64,000 nt of DNA from Kaistia granuli DSM 23481 (GCF_000380505.1 NZ_AQYH01000002.1:186001-250000), one strand, 5' to 3'. Numbered from the stretch's first letter, positions 45,353 to 54,970 are shown. A program made the numbers and translations. Notes: generated from the letters alone by a model not told the origin.

Positions 45353-47149
45353 TCAGTGGTTGTCGCGCGGTACGCCGTAGGTCTGGTGGACCTTCTGGTA
45401 CTTGACGGCCGGCTTCAGCACCATGCCGTCCGCCAGCTGGTCGGTCAGCGCGCGCTGGATCTCCTGCCACGGCGTCTGGCTCGGCGGGATCGGGAAGCCG
45501 CCGGCGGCGTTGAGCGACGCGCGGCGTGCTGCCAGTTCCTCGTCCGAGATCAGGATGTTGGCCGAGCCCTTGTTCAGGTCGACGCGGACGCGATCGCCCG
45601 TCTGCAGCAGCGCGAGACCACCGCCGGCGGCGGCTTCCGGCGATGCGTTCAGGATCGACGGCGAGCCCGACGTGCCCGACTGGCGACCGTCACCGATGCA
45701 GGGCAGCGAGAGGATGCCGCGCTTGATGAGGGCTGCCGGCGGCTGCATGTTCACGACCTCGGCCGCACCCGGATAGCCGATCGGGCCGGTGCCACGGATG
45801 AACAGGATGCAGTGCTCGTCGATGTTGAGCGCCGGGTCGTCCAGGCGGTGGTGGTAATCCTCCGGACCGTCGAACACGATGGCGCGGCCCTCGAAGGCCT
45901 CGGGATCGTTCGGGTTCGACAGATAGCGGTCGCGGAATTCCTTCGAGATCACGCTGGTCTTCATGATCGCGCTGTCGAACAGATTGCCGCGCAGCACGAT
46001 GAAGCCGGCGTCCTGCACCAGCGCCGTCTCGAAGGTGCGGATGACGTCCGGCAGCTCGATCTCGGCGTTGCGGCAGTTGTCGCCCATCGTCTTGCCGTTG
46101 ACGGTCATCGCATTCTCATGGATGAGGCCGTGCTTCATCAGCTCGGAGACGACGGCGGGCACGCCGCCGGCATGCTGGTAGTCTTCACCCAGATACTTGC
46201 CGGCCGGCTGCAGGTTGACCAGCAGCGGCACCTTGTGGCCGACCGTCTGCCAGTCGTCGACGGTGACGTCGACGCCGATGTGACGGGCGATGGCGTTGAT
46301 GTGGATCGGCGCGTTGGTCGAGCCGCCGATCGCCGAGTTGACGACGATGGCGTTCTCGATCGCCTCGCGGGTGATGATGTCGGACGGCTTCAGGTCTTCC
46401 CAGACCATCTCGACGGCGCGCTTGCCGGTCTCGTAGGCGATCTGCTGACGCTCGCGATACGGCGCCGGAATGGCGGCCGAACCGGGCAGCTGCATGCCGA
46501 GAGCCTCGGCCAGCGAGTTCATCGTCGAGGCCGTGCCCATCGTGTTGCAATAGCCGGTCGACGGGGCGGACGAGGCGACGATCTCCATGAACTCTTCATA
46601 GTTGATCTCGCCGGCGGCCAGCCGCTCGCGCTGCTTCCAGACGACCGTGCCGGAGCCGGTGCGCTCGCCCTTGTACCAGCCGTTCAGCATCGGGCCGACC
46701 GACAGCGCGATCGCCGGGATGTTGACGGTGGCGGCGGCCATCAGGCAGGCCGGCGTGGTCTTGTCGCAGCCGATCGTCAGCACGACGCCGTCGAGCGGGT
46801 AGCCGTAGAGCAGTTCGACCAGGCCGAGATAGGCAAGGTTGCGGTCGAGCGCGGCACCCGGACGCTTGCCCGTCTCCTGGATCGGATGGACGGGGAATTC
46901 CATCACCAGGCCACCCGCCTCGCGCACGCCTTCGCGAACGCGCTCCGCCAGCACCAGGTGGTGGCGGTTGCATGGCGACAGGTCCGAACCGGTCTGGGCG
47001 ATGCCGATGATCGGCTTGCCGGACTGCAGTTCCTTGCGCGTCAAGCCGTAGTTCAGATAGCGCTCCATGTAGAGCGCGGTCATGCCGGGATTGTCCGGAT
47101 TATCGAACCAGGACTGCGAACGAAGCTTGAGCGGCGTGGTGGACGACAT
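45353..47149 (-). CDS. IlvD/Edd family dehydratase, likely sugar-acid (L-arabinonate) dehydratase
   Basis: A 598-residue iron-sulfur dehydratase. Cluster cysteines lie in LSPCNRHH near residue 60, [13 protein letters not shown] near 128 and [16 protein letters not shown] near 200. The pieces [22 protein letters not shown] and [15 protein letters not shown] match the L-arabinonate/D-xylonate dehydratase branch better than valine-pathway IlvD. It would remove water from an aldonic acid to give a 2-keto-3-deoxy acid. It diverges from an aminotransferase gene; the KDPG-type aldolase is 2.5 kb away. Confidence 0.87.
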   Translation of the reverse strand: MSSTTPLKLRSQSWFDNPDNPGMTALYMERYLNYGLTRKELQSGKPIIGIAQTGSDLSPCNRHHLVLAERVREGVREAGGLVMEFPVHPIQETGKRPGAALDRNLAYLGLVELLYGYPLDGVVLTIGCDKTTPACLMAAATVNIPAIALSVGPMLNGWYKGERTGSGTVVWKQRERLAAGEINYEEFMEIVASSAPSTGYCNTMGTASTMNSLAEALGMQLPGSAAIPAPYRERQQIAYETGKRAVEMVWEDLKPSDIITREAIENAIVVNSAIGGSTNAPIHINAIARHIGVDVTVDDWQTVGHKVPLLVNLQPAGKYLGEDYQHAGGVPAVVSELMKHGLIHENAMTVNGKTMGDNCRNAEIELPDVIRTFETALVQDAGFIVLRGNLFDSAIMKTSVISKEFRDRYLSNPNDPEAFEGRAIVFDGPEDYHHRLDDPALNIDEHCILFIRGTGPIGYPGAAEVVNMQPPAALIKRGILSLPCIGDGRQSGTSGSPSILNASPEAAAGGGLALLQTGDRVRVDLNKGSANILISDEELAARRASLNAAGGFPIPPSQTPWQEIQRALTDQLADGMVLKPAVKYQKVHQTYGVPRDNH

Positions 47150-47285
47150 GGTAAGAGGGCTCCCGGAAAATCGGATTTGATTTTGGGCTGAGGATGCGCT
47201 GAAACATCATACGAAATCAATGGGCGTCTGATTGCAGCCGCAACAAAATCGGGCGCGCCCAAGGACATACCCAGGGAGGCTACAT

Positions 47286-48470
47286 ATGTTCCAAACAGTC
47301 GCCAACTTCGAGCGCATCGGCGAGGAGAACGCATTCGCCGTTCTGGCGCGGGCGACCGACCTGGCCCGCCAGGGTCGCGACATCATCAATCTCGGCATCG
47401 GCCAGCCGGATTTCAAAACCCCGGACCACATCGTCGAGGCAGCGGTCAAGGCGCTGCGCGACGGCGAGCACGGCTATACGCCCGCGACCGGCATCCTGCC
47501 GCTGCGCGAAGCCGTCGCCGCCGACGTCCAGAAGCGCACCGGCGCGCCGGTCTCGCCCGACAATGTCGTGATCGTGCCGGGCGGCAAGGTGACGATGTTC
47601 GCGGCGATCCTGATGTTCGGCGAAGTGGGCGCCGACATCCTCTATCCCGATCCCGGCTTCCCGATCTACCGCTCGATGATCGAGTTCACCGGCGCCAATC
47701 CGGTCGCCGTGCCGATCCGCGAGGAAAACGGCTTCGCCTTCTCGGCCGAGGAAACGCTGGCGCTGATCACGCCGAAGACGCGGCTGATCATCCTGAATTC
47801 GCCGGCGAACCCGACTGGCGGCGTCACGCCGAAGAGCGAGATCGACAAGCTGGTCGCGGGCCTGGCCAAATGGCCTGATGTCGCGATCCTGTCCGACGAG
47901 ATCTACGGCCAGATGATCTATGACGGGCTGGAGCACACCTCGCTGCTCTCCTATCCGGAGATCCGCGACCGCGTCATCCTGCTCGACGGCTGGTCGAAGA
48001 CCTACGCCATGACCGGCTGGCGCATGGGCTATTCGGTCTGGCCGACGGCGCTCGTCGACAAGGTGCGCAAGCTCGCGGTGAATTGCTGGTCCTGCGTCAA
48101 CGCCCCGGCGCAGTTCGCCGGCCTCGCCGCGCTGACCGGCCCGCAGGACGCGGTGCATGCGATGGTGGCCGAGTTCGATCGTCGCCGCGCCGTCGTGGTC
48201 GAGGAGATGAACAAGCTTTCGGGCATCACCTGCGCCACGCCGAAGGGCGCCTTCTACGCCTTCCCGAACATCAAGGCGACGGGCTGGAAGGCCAAGCCGC
48301 TCGCCTCGGCGTTGCTGGAGCAGGCCGGCGTCGCCACCATTGGCGGCCCCGATTTCGGCATTTATGGCGAAGGCTATATCCGCCTCTCCTACGCCAACTC
48401 GACCGAGAACATCCGCAAGGCGATCGCCCGCATCGAGGAGTTCCTGCAGGCGAACATCAAGGCGGCCTGA
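47286..48470 (+). CDS. Class I/II PLP-dependent aminotransferase
   Basis: Fold-type I aminotransferase of 394 residues. NLGIGQPDFKTPDHI, ILNSPANPTGG and the PLP lysine in LDGWSKTYAMTGWRMGY near residue 238 are visible. The family includes aspartate and aromatic aminotransferases, and substrate cannot be set. ATG 47286 follows AGGGAGG. The 136-bp divergent region with the dehydratase includes CATCATACGAAATC, a possible operator. A strong terminator follows. Confidence 0.93.
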   Translation: MFQTVANFERIGEENAFAVLARATDLARQGRDIINLGIGQPDFKTPDHIVEAAVKALRDGEHGYTPATGILPLREAVAADVQKRTGAPVSPDNVVIVPGGKVTMFAAILMFGEVGADILYPDPGFPIYRSMIEFTGANPVAVPIREENGFAFSAEETLALITPKTRLIILNSPANPTGGVTPKSEIDKLVAGLAKWPDVAILSDEIYGQMIYDGLEHTSLLSYPEIRDRVILLDGWSKTYAMTGWRMGYSVWPTALVDKVRKLAVNCWSCVNAPAQFAGLAALTGPQDAVHAMVAEFDRRRAVVVEEMNKLSGITCATPKGAFYAFPNIKATGWKAKPLASALLEQAGVATIGGPDFGIYGEGYIRLSYANSTENIRKAIARIEEFLQANIKAA

Positions 48471-48490
48471 TCTCTTGGATCGCTGAATCA

Positions 48491-48532
48491 AAAAGGGCGC
48501 GGAACCGACCGGTTCCGCGCCCTTTGGTTAGC
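48491..48532. terminator. Bidirectional terminator
   Basis: AAAGGGCGCGGAACC and its complement GGTTCCGCGCCCTTT form a 15-bp stem with a 4-nt loop, between the aminotransferase and the convergent DUF533 gene. A-run and T-run flank it on both strands. Confidence 0.9.
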
Positions 48533-48550
48533 CATGTGCCCTGGCGCGCG

Positions 48551-49528
48551 TTAGGCGGCGGCGCCGGCGATCACCCGCTCGATCTCGCTCTTGAGCCCGT
48601 TATCGAGGCCGAGGCGGGCCGCCAGCATGTCGAGATAGGCGCGCTCGGCCGGATGGTCGGGATCGATCGCGAGCAGCGACGCGGCATAGAGCTCGATCGC
48701 GTGCTCCGGCCCGGTCGCCGAATCCACCACCTTGTTGAGGTCGAGCGGGCCGGCAAGCTCCCTGTCGAGGAACGCCCGCTCCTCGCCCGAAAGCCCGCCT
48801 TCGCCGAGCTTGCCGAGGATCTTCTGCTTTTCCTCGGCGTCGATCGTGCCGTCGGCCTTGGCCGCGGCGATCATCGCCGAGACGATCGTCAGCGCCATCG
48901 CATCCGGCCCCCCCGGCGCGTTGGCCGGATGGAAGGGCGAATCCGCCGGCGGCAGCGCCGCCGGGCTTCCGGCCGGCACCGGGGCAGCCGGCGCGTCGGG
49001 ATTGTTGATCTTGTATTGCTGGTAGGCCTTGTAGGCGAGCGTGCCGATGGCGGCGAGGCCGCCCAAAGTCAGCGCGTCGGCCTTGAGCTTCGGCCCCTTG
49101 CCGCCGAACAGCACGGCCGCCAGGCCGCCGGCGCCGGCCATCGTCATGCCCGGATTCTGCTTGGCGTATTCGGTGACCTTGCCGACAATATCGCCAATGC
49201 CGCCACCCTGACGCCCACCGGCCGCCGCGCCGGACGAAGGGGCGCCGGCGCCACCGAGCATGCCACCGATCAGGTCACCCAAGCCGCCAGCCCCACCAGC
49301 GCCACCGGCCGCGCCACCGGCACCGCCCGCGCCACCGAGCATGCCGCCCAGAAGGTCGCCGAGGCTGCCGCCGCCGGCGCCGCCACTCGGCGGCGCGGAC
49401 GTCTGGCCACCGCTGCCGAGCGAGCCGCTCATCCGGCTGAGATCGCCGAGCCCACCCTGCCCCCGGCCACCGGCCTGGCCGGATGCCGCGCCGAGCAGCT
49501 GGTCGAGAATGCTCTTGCCGTCGATCAT
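48551..49528 (-). CDS. DUF533/TerB-like inner-membrane protein
   Basis: A 325-residue protein starting MIDGKSILDQLLGAASGQ, typical of the YebE/DUF533 family. A long Gly/Ala/Pro-rich region follows (about residues 20-115), then a hydrophobic segment (MTMAGAGGLAAVLFGG) and a C-terminal TerB-like domain (about 195-325) with MIAAAKADGTIDAEEKQKI and its acidic helices. The low-complexity part makes strong shadow frames on the other strand. Start at 49528 has GAAGAG upstream. Role unknown. Confidence 0.88.
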   Translation of the reverse strand: MIDGKSILDQLLGAASGQAGGRGQGGLGDLSRMSGSLGSGGQTSAPPSGGAGGGSLGDLLGGMLGGAGGAGGAAGGAGGAGGLGDLIGGMLGGAGAPSSGAAAGGRQGGGIGDIVGKVTEYAKQNPGMTMAGAGGLAAVLFGGKGPKLKADALTLGGLAAIGTLAYKAYQQYKINNPDAPAAPVPAGSPAALPPADSPFHPANAPGGPDAMALTIVSAMIAAAKADGTIDAEEKQKILGKLGEGGLSGEERAFLDRELAGPLDLNKVVDSATGPEHAIELYAASLLAIDPDHPAERAYLDMLAARLGLDNGLKSEIERVIAGAAA

Positions 49529-49582
49529 CTCACTCTTCCCTATGTTTGTTCGCCTGAACCGCAGTTGGGAAGTAGTGAGCCC

Positions 49583-49618
49583 CCATCGCCGCGACAAGGC
49601 AAGCCGTCGCGGCGATGG
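49583..49618. repeat. Inverted repeat, 13-bp arms, with T-run on plus strand
   Basis: CCATCGCCGCGAC and its complement GTCGCGGCGATGG with a 10-nt loop; TTTTATT follows on the plus strand. No plus-strand gene ends here. On the minus strand it lies after the aldolase gene and before the DUF533 gene, so it may only be a weak terminator for the aldolase. Confidence 0.5.
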
Positions 49619-49652
49619 CGTTTTATTGGGAAGGCCCGCAAGCATCCGCCGG

Positions 49653-50294
49653 TCAGGCGGCGCGCAGCTCGAATGCTTCTCGCGCCAGCTTGGTGATCGC
49701 GGCCCAGTCGCCGGCGGCGATGGCGCTCGCCGGGGCAACCCAGGAGCCGCCGACGCACATGACGTTCGGCAGCGACAGATAGCTCAGCGCGTTCTTCAGG
49801 CTGACGCCGCCGGTCGGGCAGAACATCAGGCTGGGCAGCGGCGACGACAGCGCCTTCAGGTAGGGCGCGCCGCCGGCCTGCTCGGCCGGGAAGAACTTGG
49901 CGGCGCCATAGCCTGCCTCGAGCAGCGTCATCGCCTCGCCGGCGGTGGCGACGCCCGGCAGCAGCGGCACCGGCGAGCCGGCCGCATGCGCGATCAGCTT
50001 CGGGCTGGCGCCGGGACTAACCAGGAAGCTGGAGCCGGCCGAGACGGCCTCGTCGAACTGCTTCGGGTTCAGGATCGTGCCGGCGCCGACATTGGCGCCT
50101 TCCACCTCGGCCTTGATGGCGCGGATGCAGTCGAGGGCGGCGGGGGTGCGAAGCGTCACCTCAAGCGCGGTCAGGCCGCCGGCGACCAGCGCCCGGGCCA
50201 GCGGCACCGCGGTCTTGACGTCTTCGATGATCAGCACCGGGACGACCGGCGCGGCTTTCACGATCGGGAGAAGGGCGGAGAGGTTCTGGGTCAT
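49653..50294 (-). CDS. eda: KDPG/KHG-type aldolase
   Basis: Class I aldolase of 213 residues that cleaves 2-keto-3-deoxy-6-phosphogluconate or similar into pyruvate plus an aldehyde. Catalytic Glu and Arg are in LEVTLRTP near residue 45, and the Schiff-base lysine in [14 protein letters not shown] near 133. The ending is typical (CVGGSWVAP). It follows sugar-acid genes and may act on a dehydratase product instead of in the Entner-Doudoroff route alone. Confidence 0.93.
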   Translation of the reverse strand: MTQNLSALLPIVKAAPVVPVLIIEDVKTAVPLARALVAGGLTALEVTLRTPAALDCIRAIKAEVEGANVGAGTILNPKQFDEAVSAGSSFLVSPGASPKLIAHAAGSPVPLLPGVATAGEAMTLLEAGYGAAKFFPAEQAGGAPYLKALSSPLPSLMFCPTGGVSLKNALSYLSLPNVMCVGGSWVAPASAIAAGDWAAITKLAREAFELRAA

Positions 50295-50480
50295 GTTTTT
50301 GTTCTAGCCAATGGGTCGGCGGAGCGGAAGAGCGATCTCGCCCTTTCCAATCGGACACCGAAGAAAGGGAGGGCTGGCGGGGGCAGGACCCTGCGCGCAG
50401 CGTCGTCTCGCCGGCCGCGCCCGGCGGCAGCGTGGGACGGTAGGCCCGCGATGCACGAGACCGCTTGATGGCCGCCCGAA

Positions 50481-51287
50481 CTAGAACGTCAGCCCGCAAG
50501 CCTGACGGATGGCGATCTGGACCGCCGATGGCGGCAAGGCCGGATCAAACTCGCCCCTCGGCAACAGGGGCGGCTGCGCCATGAAGCGCGGCCACTTTCC
50601 CCGATGACCTTGCGCGGCATGAACGAGGAAGGGATGGCACAGAAAGACGGTACCCGCCGCACCGGTTGCCAGTTCCAGCTCGCAGTCTTCGGTCGAGGCG
50701 TAGCCCTTGGCGGATAGCTGCCTGAGCGTCGCACCCCCTTCGCCGTAAGGCAGCAGTTCCCGAGCGATGGTGGCATGCGAGCCTTTCCGGATTCGCGTGG
50801 GCGCATCGTTGGGACCGACGTCCGAAAACAGGAAAAGCATCAGCAAGGCACGCCCACTGCTCCTCACATTGGCCCGCCATTCCATGAAATCCGGGCTGTC
50901 GCCAAAACTCATATCGACATGCCAGCCATCATCGCCGGATGGCTCTGGCGACGGAAAGCGGATCGGAAAGGTTCCAAGGCCTGTGGGCGCAAGCCAACGG
51001 CCCTCGCCCGCAAGTTGATCGTAGGCTCTGCGCAGGCGTTGCGTGTTCGCGGCCTCAACGAAGGGAGGCGAAAACTTGGATCCGACCCGAATGACAGCTC
51101 TGGTCCAGCGTTCCGGCTCGTTCGGCGACAACCCGATATCGGCCCAGAGCTCGTCCCTGCATTGCCTCGCGAGGTCGCTGCTGAAGGCATTCTCGATCTT
51201 GACGAAGCCATCGTCGACAAAACCCTGAACCTGGGCGGAGGTCAGGCCGAACTGCCGGTCTTGCACGCTAGGATCCTCCAACGCCAC
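50481..51287 (-). CDS. PhyH-type Fe(II)/2-oxoglutarate dioxygenase
   Basis: A 268-residue phytanoyl-CoA dioxygenase-family protein. HxD iron ligands are in DGWHVDMSFGD near residue 122; the distal His in HPFLVHAA near 217 and the oxoglutarate arginine in RGKWPRFMAQPP follow. The N-terminus begins with an acidic DGFVKIENAF segment usual for the fold. Small-molecule hydroxylation is likely, but no pathway partners lie nearby. Confidence 0.9.
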   Translation of the reverse strand: MALEDPSVQDRQFGLTSAQVQGFVDDGFVKIENAFSSDLARQCRDELWADIGLSPNEPERWTRAVIRVGSKFSPPFVEAANTQRLRRAYDQLAGEGRWLAPTGLGTFPIRFPSPEPSGDDGWHVDMSFGDSPDFMEWRANVRSSGRALLMLFLFSDVGPNDAPTRIRKGSHATIARELLPYGEGGATLRQLSAKGYASTEDCELELATGAAGTVFLCHPFLVHAAQGHRGKWPRFMAQPPLLPRGEFDPALPPSAVQIAIRQACGLTF

Positions 51288-51656
51288 CGTGTCCGCAGAG
51301 TTGTCTTCCTCTGCCGGCGCAGAGCGCCTGGACGACTTTGGGGCCTCAGATCGACAGGAAGAACGTCGACCTGAACATCATGCAGGGACGCTATGCCCGG
51401 CAGCGAACGAAATCAAGGAACCTGCGTGCAGAGGTTCGTCTTCAGGATCGCCACGGCAAGAACGCGAAGCCGACCCCAATCCCCTTGAAAGACGATTGGG
51501 GAGGACTGCTCCGTTCGGGAGACAAGAAAACGTAACGCAGCTCATCACAAAGTCCTGCCCGCCTGTCGAAATCGCCCTCCCTCGTTCGTCGACTGGCTGT
51601 GATGGGCAGCGGTCGGTTGCGCCCGCGCGCTGTCTTCCTTCGAAGGATCTTGCAGC
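51288..51656. other. Intergenic region (369 bp), possible small ORF
   Basis: Promoters for the PhyH gene and the MFS gene must lie here. A plus-strand frame of 65 codons from TTG 51338 to 51535 codes KNVDLNIMQGRYARQR and PLKDDWGGLLRSGDKKT, which look somewhat protein-like but have no good ribosome site. I do not call it a gene. Confidence 0.3.
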
Positions 51657-52862
51657 ATGACCAACTTCAATCGCTGGACAATCGTCTTCGCCGGCGCGCT
51701 GATGGGCTGTGTCGCCATCGGCACGATGTTCTCTCTCGCCGTCTTCCTCGATCCGATGTCGGCCGATACCGGCTGGTCGCGGGCCGGCATATCAAGCGCC
51801 ATGACGCTCAACTTCCTCGTCATGGGCGTCGCCGGCATCTTGTGGGGCATGGCGAGCGATCGCTTCGGGCCGCGCATCGTCGTGCTGGCCGGATCGCTGC
51901 TGCTCGGGCTGGCGCTGGTTCTGGCCAGCCGGGCGACCTCGCTTCTGGCCTTCCAATTGACCTTCGGCCTTCTCGTCGGCCTCGCCGCCAGCGCCTTCTT
52001 CGCCCCCGTCACCGCGGCGGTCACCGGCTGGTTCACCACCAACCGAAGCCTGGCCGTCTCTCTGGTCTCGGCCGGCATGGGCATGGCGCCGATGACCATC
52101 TCGCCCTTCGCCCGCTACCTGATCACCGCCTATGACTGGCGCTTCGCCATGCTGGCCATCGGCATCGGCGCCTGGCTGGTCCTGCTTCCGGCGACCCTCC
52201 TGCTCAGCCGGCCGCCCGCATCGCCGGCGTCGAGCCCGGCCGCCGGCAACGCGCCCTCAGGCGGCATGACGATGACGGACGTGCTGCGCTCGCCGCAGTT
52301 CTGGATCCTCGGCCTCACCTTCTTCGCCTGCTGCGCCGCTCATTCGGGGCCGATCTTCCACATGGTGAGCTATGCGATCGTCTGCGGCGTCTCGCCGATG
52401 GCGGCCGTCAGCATCTACAGCGTCGAGGGACTGGCCGGCCTCGGCGGCCGCCTGCTGCTCGGCGTCGCCGCCGACCGGATCGGTGTAAAGCCGGTTCTGG
52501 TCGCCGGCCTGATCGTGCAGGCGGTGGTCATCGCCGCCTACAGCGCCGTCAGCGCGCTCGAACAGTTCTATCTGCTCGCGCTCGTCTTCGGGGCGGCCTA
52601 TGGCGGCGTGATGCCGCTCTACGCCGTGCTGGCGCACGACTATTTCGGCCAGAAGAACCTCGGTGCCGTGCTCGGCGCCGCCGGCATGCTGTCGAGCATC
52701 GGCATGGCGCTCGGGCCCTGGATCGGCGGCTGGATCTTCGACACCTTCCAGAACTACGCCTGGCTGTTCATCGGCTCGTCGATCGTCGGTCTCGGCGCCG
52801 TGGCGATCGCCCTCGCCTTCCCGCCGCTACCGCGCCGTGAAGCGCAGGCGCAGCCGGCCTAA
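51657..52862 (+). CDS. MFS transporter (oxalate/formate antiporter-like)
   Basis: A 401-residue major facilitator with twelve helices. The first part, MGCVAIGTMFSLAVFLDPMSADTGWSRAGIS, split over two helices, and the 2-3 loop GMASDRFGPRIVV match the monocarboxylate/OFA-type branch. The second half starts near residue 208 with VLRSPQFWILGLTFFACC. It ends 4 bp into the tail of the convergent RES toxin gene. Substrate probably a carboxylate. Confidence 0.9.
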   Translation: MTNFNRWTIVFAGALMGCVAIGTMFSLAVFLDPMSADTGWSRAGISSAMTLNFLVMGVAGILWGMASDRFGPRIVVLAGSLLLGLALVLASRATSLLAFQLTFGLLVGLAASAFFAPVTAAVTGWFTTNRSLAVSLVSAGMGMAPMTISPFARYLITAYDWRFAMLAIGIGAWLVLLPATLLLSRPPASPASSPAAGNAPSGGMTMTDVLRSPQFWILGLTFFACCAAHSGPIFHMVSYAIVCGVSPMAAVSIYSVEGLAGLGGRLLLGVAADRIGVKPVLVAGLIVQAVVIAAYSAVSALEQFYLLALVFGAAYGGVMPLYAVLAHDYFGQKNLGAVLGAAGMLSSIGMALGPWIGGWIFDTFQNYAWLFIGSSIVGLGAVAIALAFPPLPRREAQAQPA

Positions 52863-53635
52863 TCCTCGCCGCGGCGCCGGTTGAACCCGGCGATGCGCGG
52901 ATCGGCAGCAAAGGCGTCAGGCGGAAACTCCACCGCCTGACGCGGAAATTCGCAAAGCGCCTGGACGCCGCTGGCGCTCAATCGGATCCGCCAGGTCTGG
53001 CGTTCGACCGGAGCCGGGCGCGCGAAGGCCCGGCACATCAGGACCGCCAGATTGGCGCCGCCTTCGGGATCGCGCACCGACCGGTAGCGGATGACGTCGC
53101 CATCCGCCGCGCGCACCGCATCGGCGAAGGCCTGGCAACCCTGATAGTCGGTGCGATCCGTCCATACAGCCGCGTCGGCCGAGAGCGGCTCCCCTGTCAG
53201 ATCCAACGCTCTCGCCGTCGCGATCTCTGCCGAGAAGGCGGTATATTCCGCCGCATCGCGCGGCCAGGGTGTCGACGGCGACTCGGCAAAGAACAGCAGC
53301 CGATAGAACGCCATCTCGGCCACCGCCGTCCTCGGCGTCTCGGCCGCATAGTAGACCCCGAGCGTCCGCCCCGCCCGCCGGAAGCGCGAGCCATGGGGAT
53401 AGAGCGCGCCGTAGCGGAACGGGGTTGCGAGCAGGAAATCGAGCTGCCGGCATTCCGGCGGTATCGCCGGCTTGGCGTCCTCGATCAGTTCCTCCAGCAA
53501 GGCCTGCTCGGCGAGCGTGTCGGTCAGCTTCAGGGTCGAGACCCGGTGCTGCGCCTCGACGAGCCGCCAGCACGGCCCGGCCAGGCGCCGGAACTCAGAC
53601 GAGAGCGCGGCGGGCGTCCAGATAGGCAATGACAT
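52859..53635 (-). CDS. RES domain toxin (NAD+ phosphorylase family)
   Basis: A 258-residue RES-family protein. RES toxins degrade NAD+ and stop growth. Motif pieces are RFRRAGRTLGVYYAAETPRTAVAE (Arg and Glu of the fold), FSAEIATARALDLTG and DVIRYRSVRDPEGGANLAVL, which holds the conserved Arg-Ser. It is longer than a minimal RES protein (about 160-200). It overlaps the upstream antitoxin gene by 41 bp, as in Res-Xre operons, and its stop overlaps the convergent MFS gene. Confidence 0.88.
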   Translation of the reverse strand: MSLPIWTPAALSSEFRRLAGPCWRLVEAQHRVSTLKLTDTLAEQALLEELIEDAKPAIPPECRQLDFLLATPFRYGALYPHGSRFRRAGRTLGVYYAAETPRTAVAEMAFYRLLFFAESPSTPWPRDAAEYTAFSAEIATARALDLTGEPLSADAAVWTDRTDYQGCQAFADAVRAADGDVIRYRSVRDPEGGANLAVLMCRAFARPAPVERQTWRIRLSASGVQALCEFPRQAVEFPPDAFAADPRIAGFNRRRGED

Positions 53636-53984
53636 CGACCAGCCCGCTCACGGTTTGCAGCTTCTCGATCGGCCGCCCGCCGAGAGCCAGGTTGGGATTG
53701 CCGAGCCAGGCCGCGGCGACGGCATCGTCGCCCCCGACAATGGCATCGAGCGAACGAAACAGGCGAACGAGAAGGATGGCGAGCTCGAACGGCTTCGTGC
53801 CAGGCTGAAGCCCGAACTCGCCGCGCCGCATGCGTGACACCGTCGCCTCGCTGAGGCCGAGGATCGCGGCCAGAAGCCGCGCCGTGAGGCGGAGCTGCTC
53901 CGAAGCCCGCAGGACGGCCTTGGTGACGACGGGCCCGGCCTCGGGCCGCACGGCCGTGACAGGATGGTGGGTCTGCATCGCCAT
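53595..53984 (-). CDS. Xre/MbcA/ParS-type antitoxin
   Basis: A 129-residue antitoxin. The N-terminal helix-turn-helix is in RLLAAILGLSEATVSRMRRGEFGL near residues 35-60. The C-terminal toxin-binding (DUF2384) domain includes WLGNPNLALGGRPIEKLQT, a hallmark, and ends DVIAYLDARRALV. AAGGAGA precedes the ATG. It overlaps the RES toxin gene by 41 bp and is upstream, as expected of a TA operon that represses its own promoter. Confidence 0.9.
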   Translation of the reverse strand: MAMQTHHPVTAVRPEAGPVVTKAVLRASEQLRLTARLLAAILGLSEATVSRMRRGEFGLQPGTKPFELAILLVRLFRSLDAIVGGDDAVAAAWLGNPNLALGGRPIEKLQTVSGLVDVIAYLDARRALV

Positions 53985-53996
53985 CTCCTTTCCTCA

Positions 53997-54016
53997 GAAA
54001 ATATAGATGCTATTTC
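53997..54016. promoter_or_regulatory. AT-rich site upstream of the TA operon, possible operator
   Basis: GAAAATATAGATGCTATTTC stands out in high-GC surroundings, 13 bp before the antitoxin ATG. It has small inverted arms (ATAG/CTAT and GAAA/TTTC). Antitoxins of this class bind their promoter, so this is a candidate operator or -10 region. Symmetry is weak. Confidence 0.3.
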
Positions 54017-54186
54017 TTTCATTGGAAAGAGACTTCAACGCCGGTCTCCTGCGGACGCCGGCATTCGACGGTGATTGACCCGACCGCCACCGCCCTCTAT
54101 CGCAGGATCACCCCATCCGGGACAGGACGCGCGCAACGCTGCGGGATCTCTCCGGAAACCGACGTCGATGGTAGCCGGAGCGCTTC

Positions 54187-54903
54187 TTGACCAACACCGC
54201 TGAAAGCCTTCTCCAGGCTCTGCTCGACACCGTGCCGGGTCGAACCGCCGAAGCGATCGCGGAGATCGTCGCTCCGGCGCGGGTGAGCCCCTTCCCGGAG
54301 GGACCATTCCGTTTCTTTGCGCTCGATGTCGAAACGGCGAACAACCACCGGGGCAGCCTTTGCCAGATCGGCGTCGCCTGCGTGCGCGCCGACAACACGA
54401 TCGAAACCTGGGTGACGCTGGTCGATCCGGAAACCGATGTGTGGATCTGGAGCGGCCTGCACGGCATCACGGCCGGGAGGGTGCAGGGCGCGCCGACCTT
54501 CGCGGAGGTGCTGCCCGTGCTGGAGGCGGCGCTGGAGGGCAGCACGGTCTACCAGCATTCCGGCTTCGACCGCAGCGCCATCACCGCCGCCTGCGCCGAT
54601 GCCGGGCTTTCGGCTCCCGCCTGGTTGTGGCGCGACAGCGTCCAGGTGGCGCGGGCGGCATGGCCCGAACTGAAGGGCAATGGCGGGCATGGGCTCGCCA
54701 GCCTCAAGGTTCATCTCGGGCTCGAATTCCACCACCATGACGCCGGCGAGGACGCGCGCGCGGCGGCGGAGGTCGTCCTCAGGGCCGAAGGCGTCGGGCT
54801 GACGATATCCGTGGCGACCCGGACCGTGTCCGCCGACACCGAGCGCTGCGGCGGCGGCGAGCACAGCCGGAGCGCCGCGATCCCTGCCTCCAACGGCGAT
54901 TGA
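54187..54903 (+). CDS. DEDDh exonuclease (DnaQ-like)
   Basis: A 238-residue protein with a 3'-5' exonuclease domain. The first acidic pair is in FFALDVETANN near residue 46, the second aspartate in YQHSGFDRSAI, and the final His-Asp in HHHDAGEDARAAAEVV near 187. The C-terminal 40 residues are low complexity. It has no polymerase domain, so it is a free proofreading or repair nuclease. An N-terminal segment of about 40 residues precedes the fold. Confidence 0.87.
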   Translation: MTNTAESLLQALLDTVPGRTAEAIAEIVAPARVSPFPEGPFRFFALDVETANNHRGSLCQIGVACVRADNTIETWVTLVDPETDVWIWSGLHGITAGRVQGAPTFAEVLPVLEAALEGSTVYQHSGFDRSAITAACADAGLSAPAWLWRDSVQVARAAWPELKGNGGHGLASLKVHLGLEFHHHDAGEDARAAAEVVLRAEGVGLTISVATRTVSADTERCGGGEHSRSAAIPASNGD

Positions 54904-54970
54904 CCCGGCGCATCGCAGCCTCTATCGCATGCGGCATTGCACAATCCGCAAGCGGGGGCGCGAAACGCGC

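Noticed and set aside
47150-47285. CATCATACGAAATC as a defined regulator site
   Set aside because: It hints at a GntR-type site, but symmetry is too weak and no regulator gene is adjacent.
48083-49696. Plus-strand 537-codon frame
   Set aside because: It overlaps the end of the aminotransferase and the antisense of the Gly/Ala-rich DUF533 gene; low-complexity repeats make the frame stay open by chance.
51338-51535. 65-codon plus-strand ORF starting at TTG
   Set aside because: Somewhat protein-like, but it lacks a ribosome site and a recognised family; kept only as a note in the intergenic entry.
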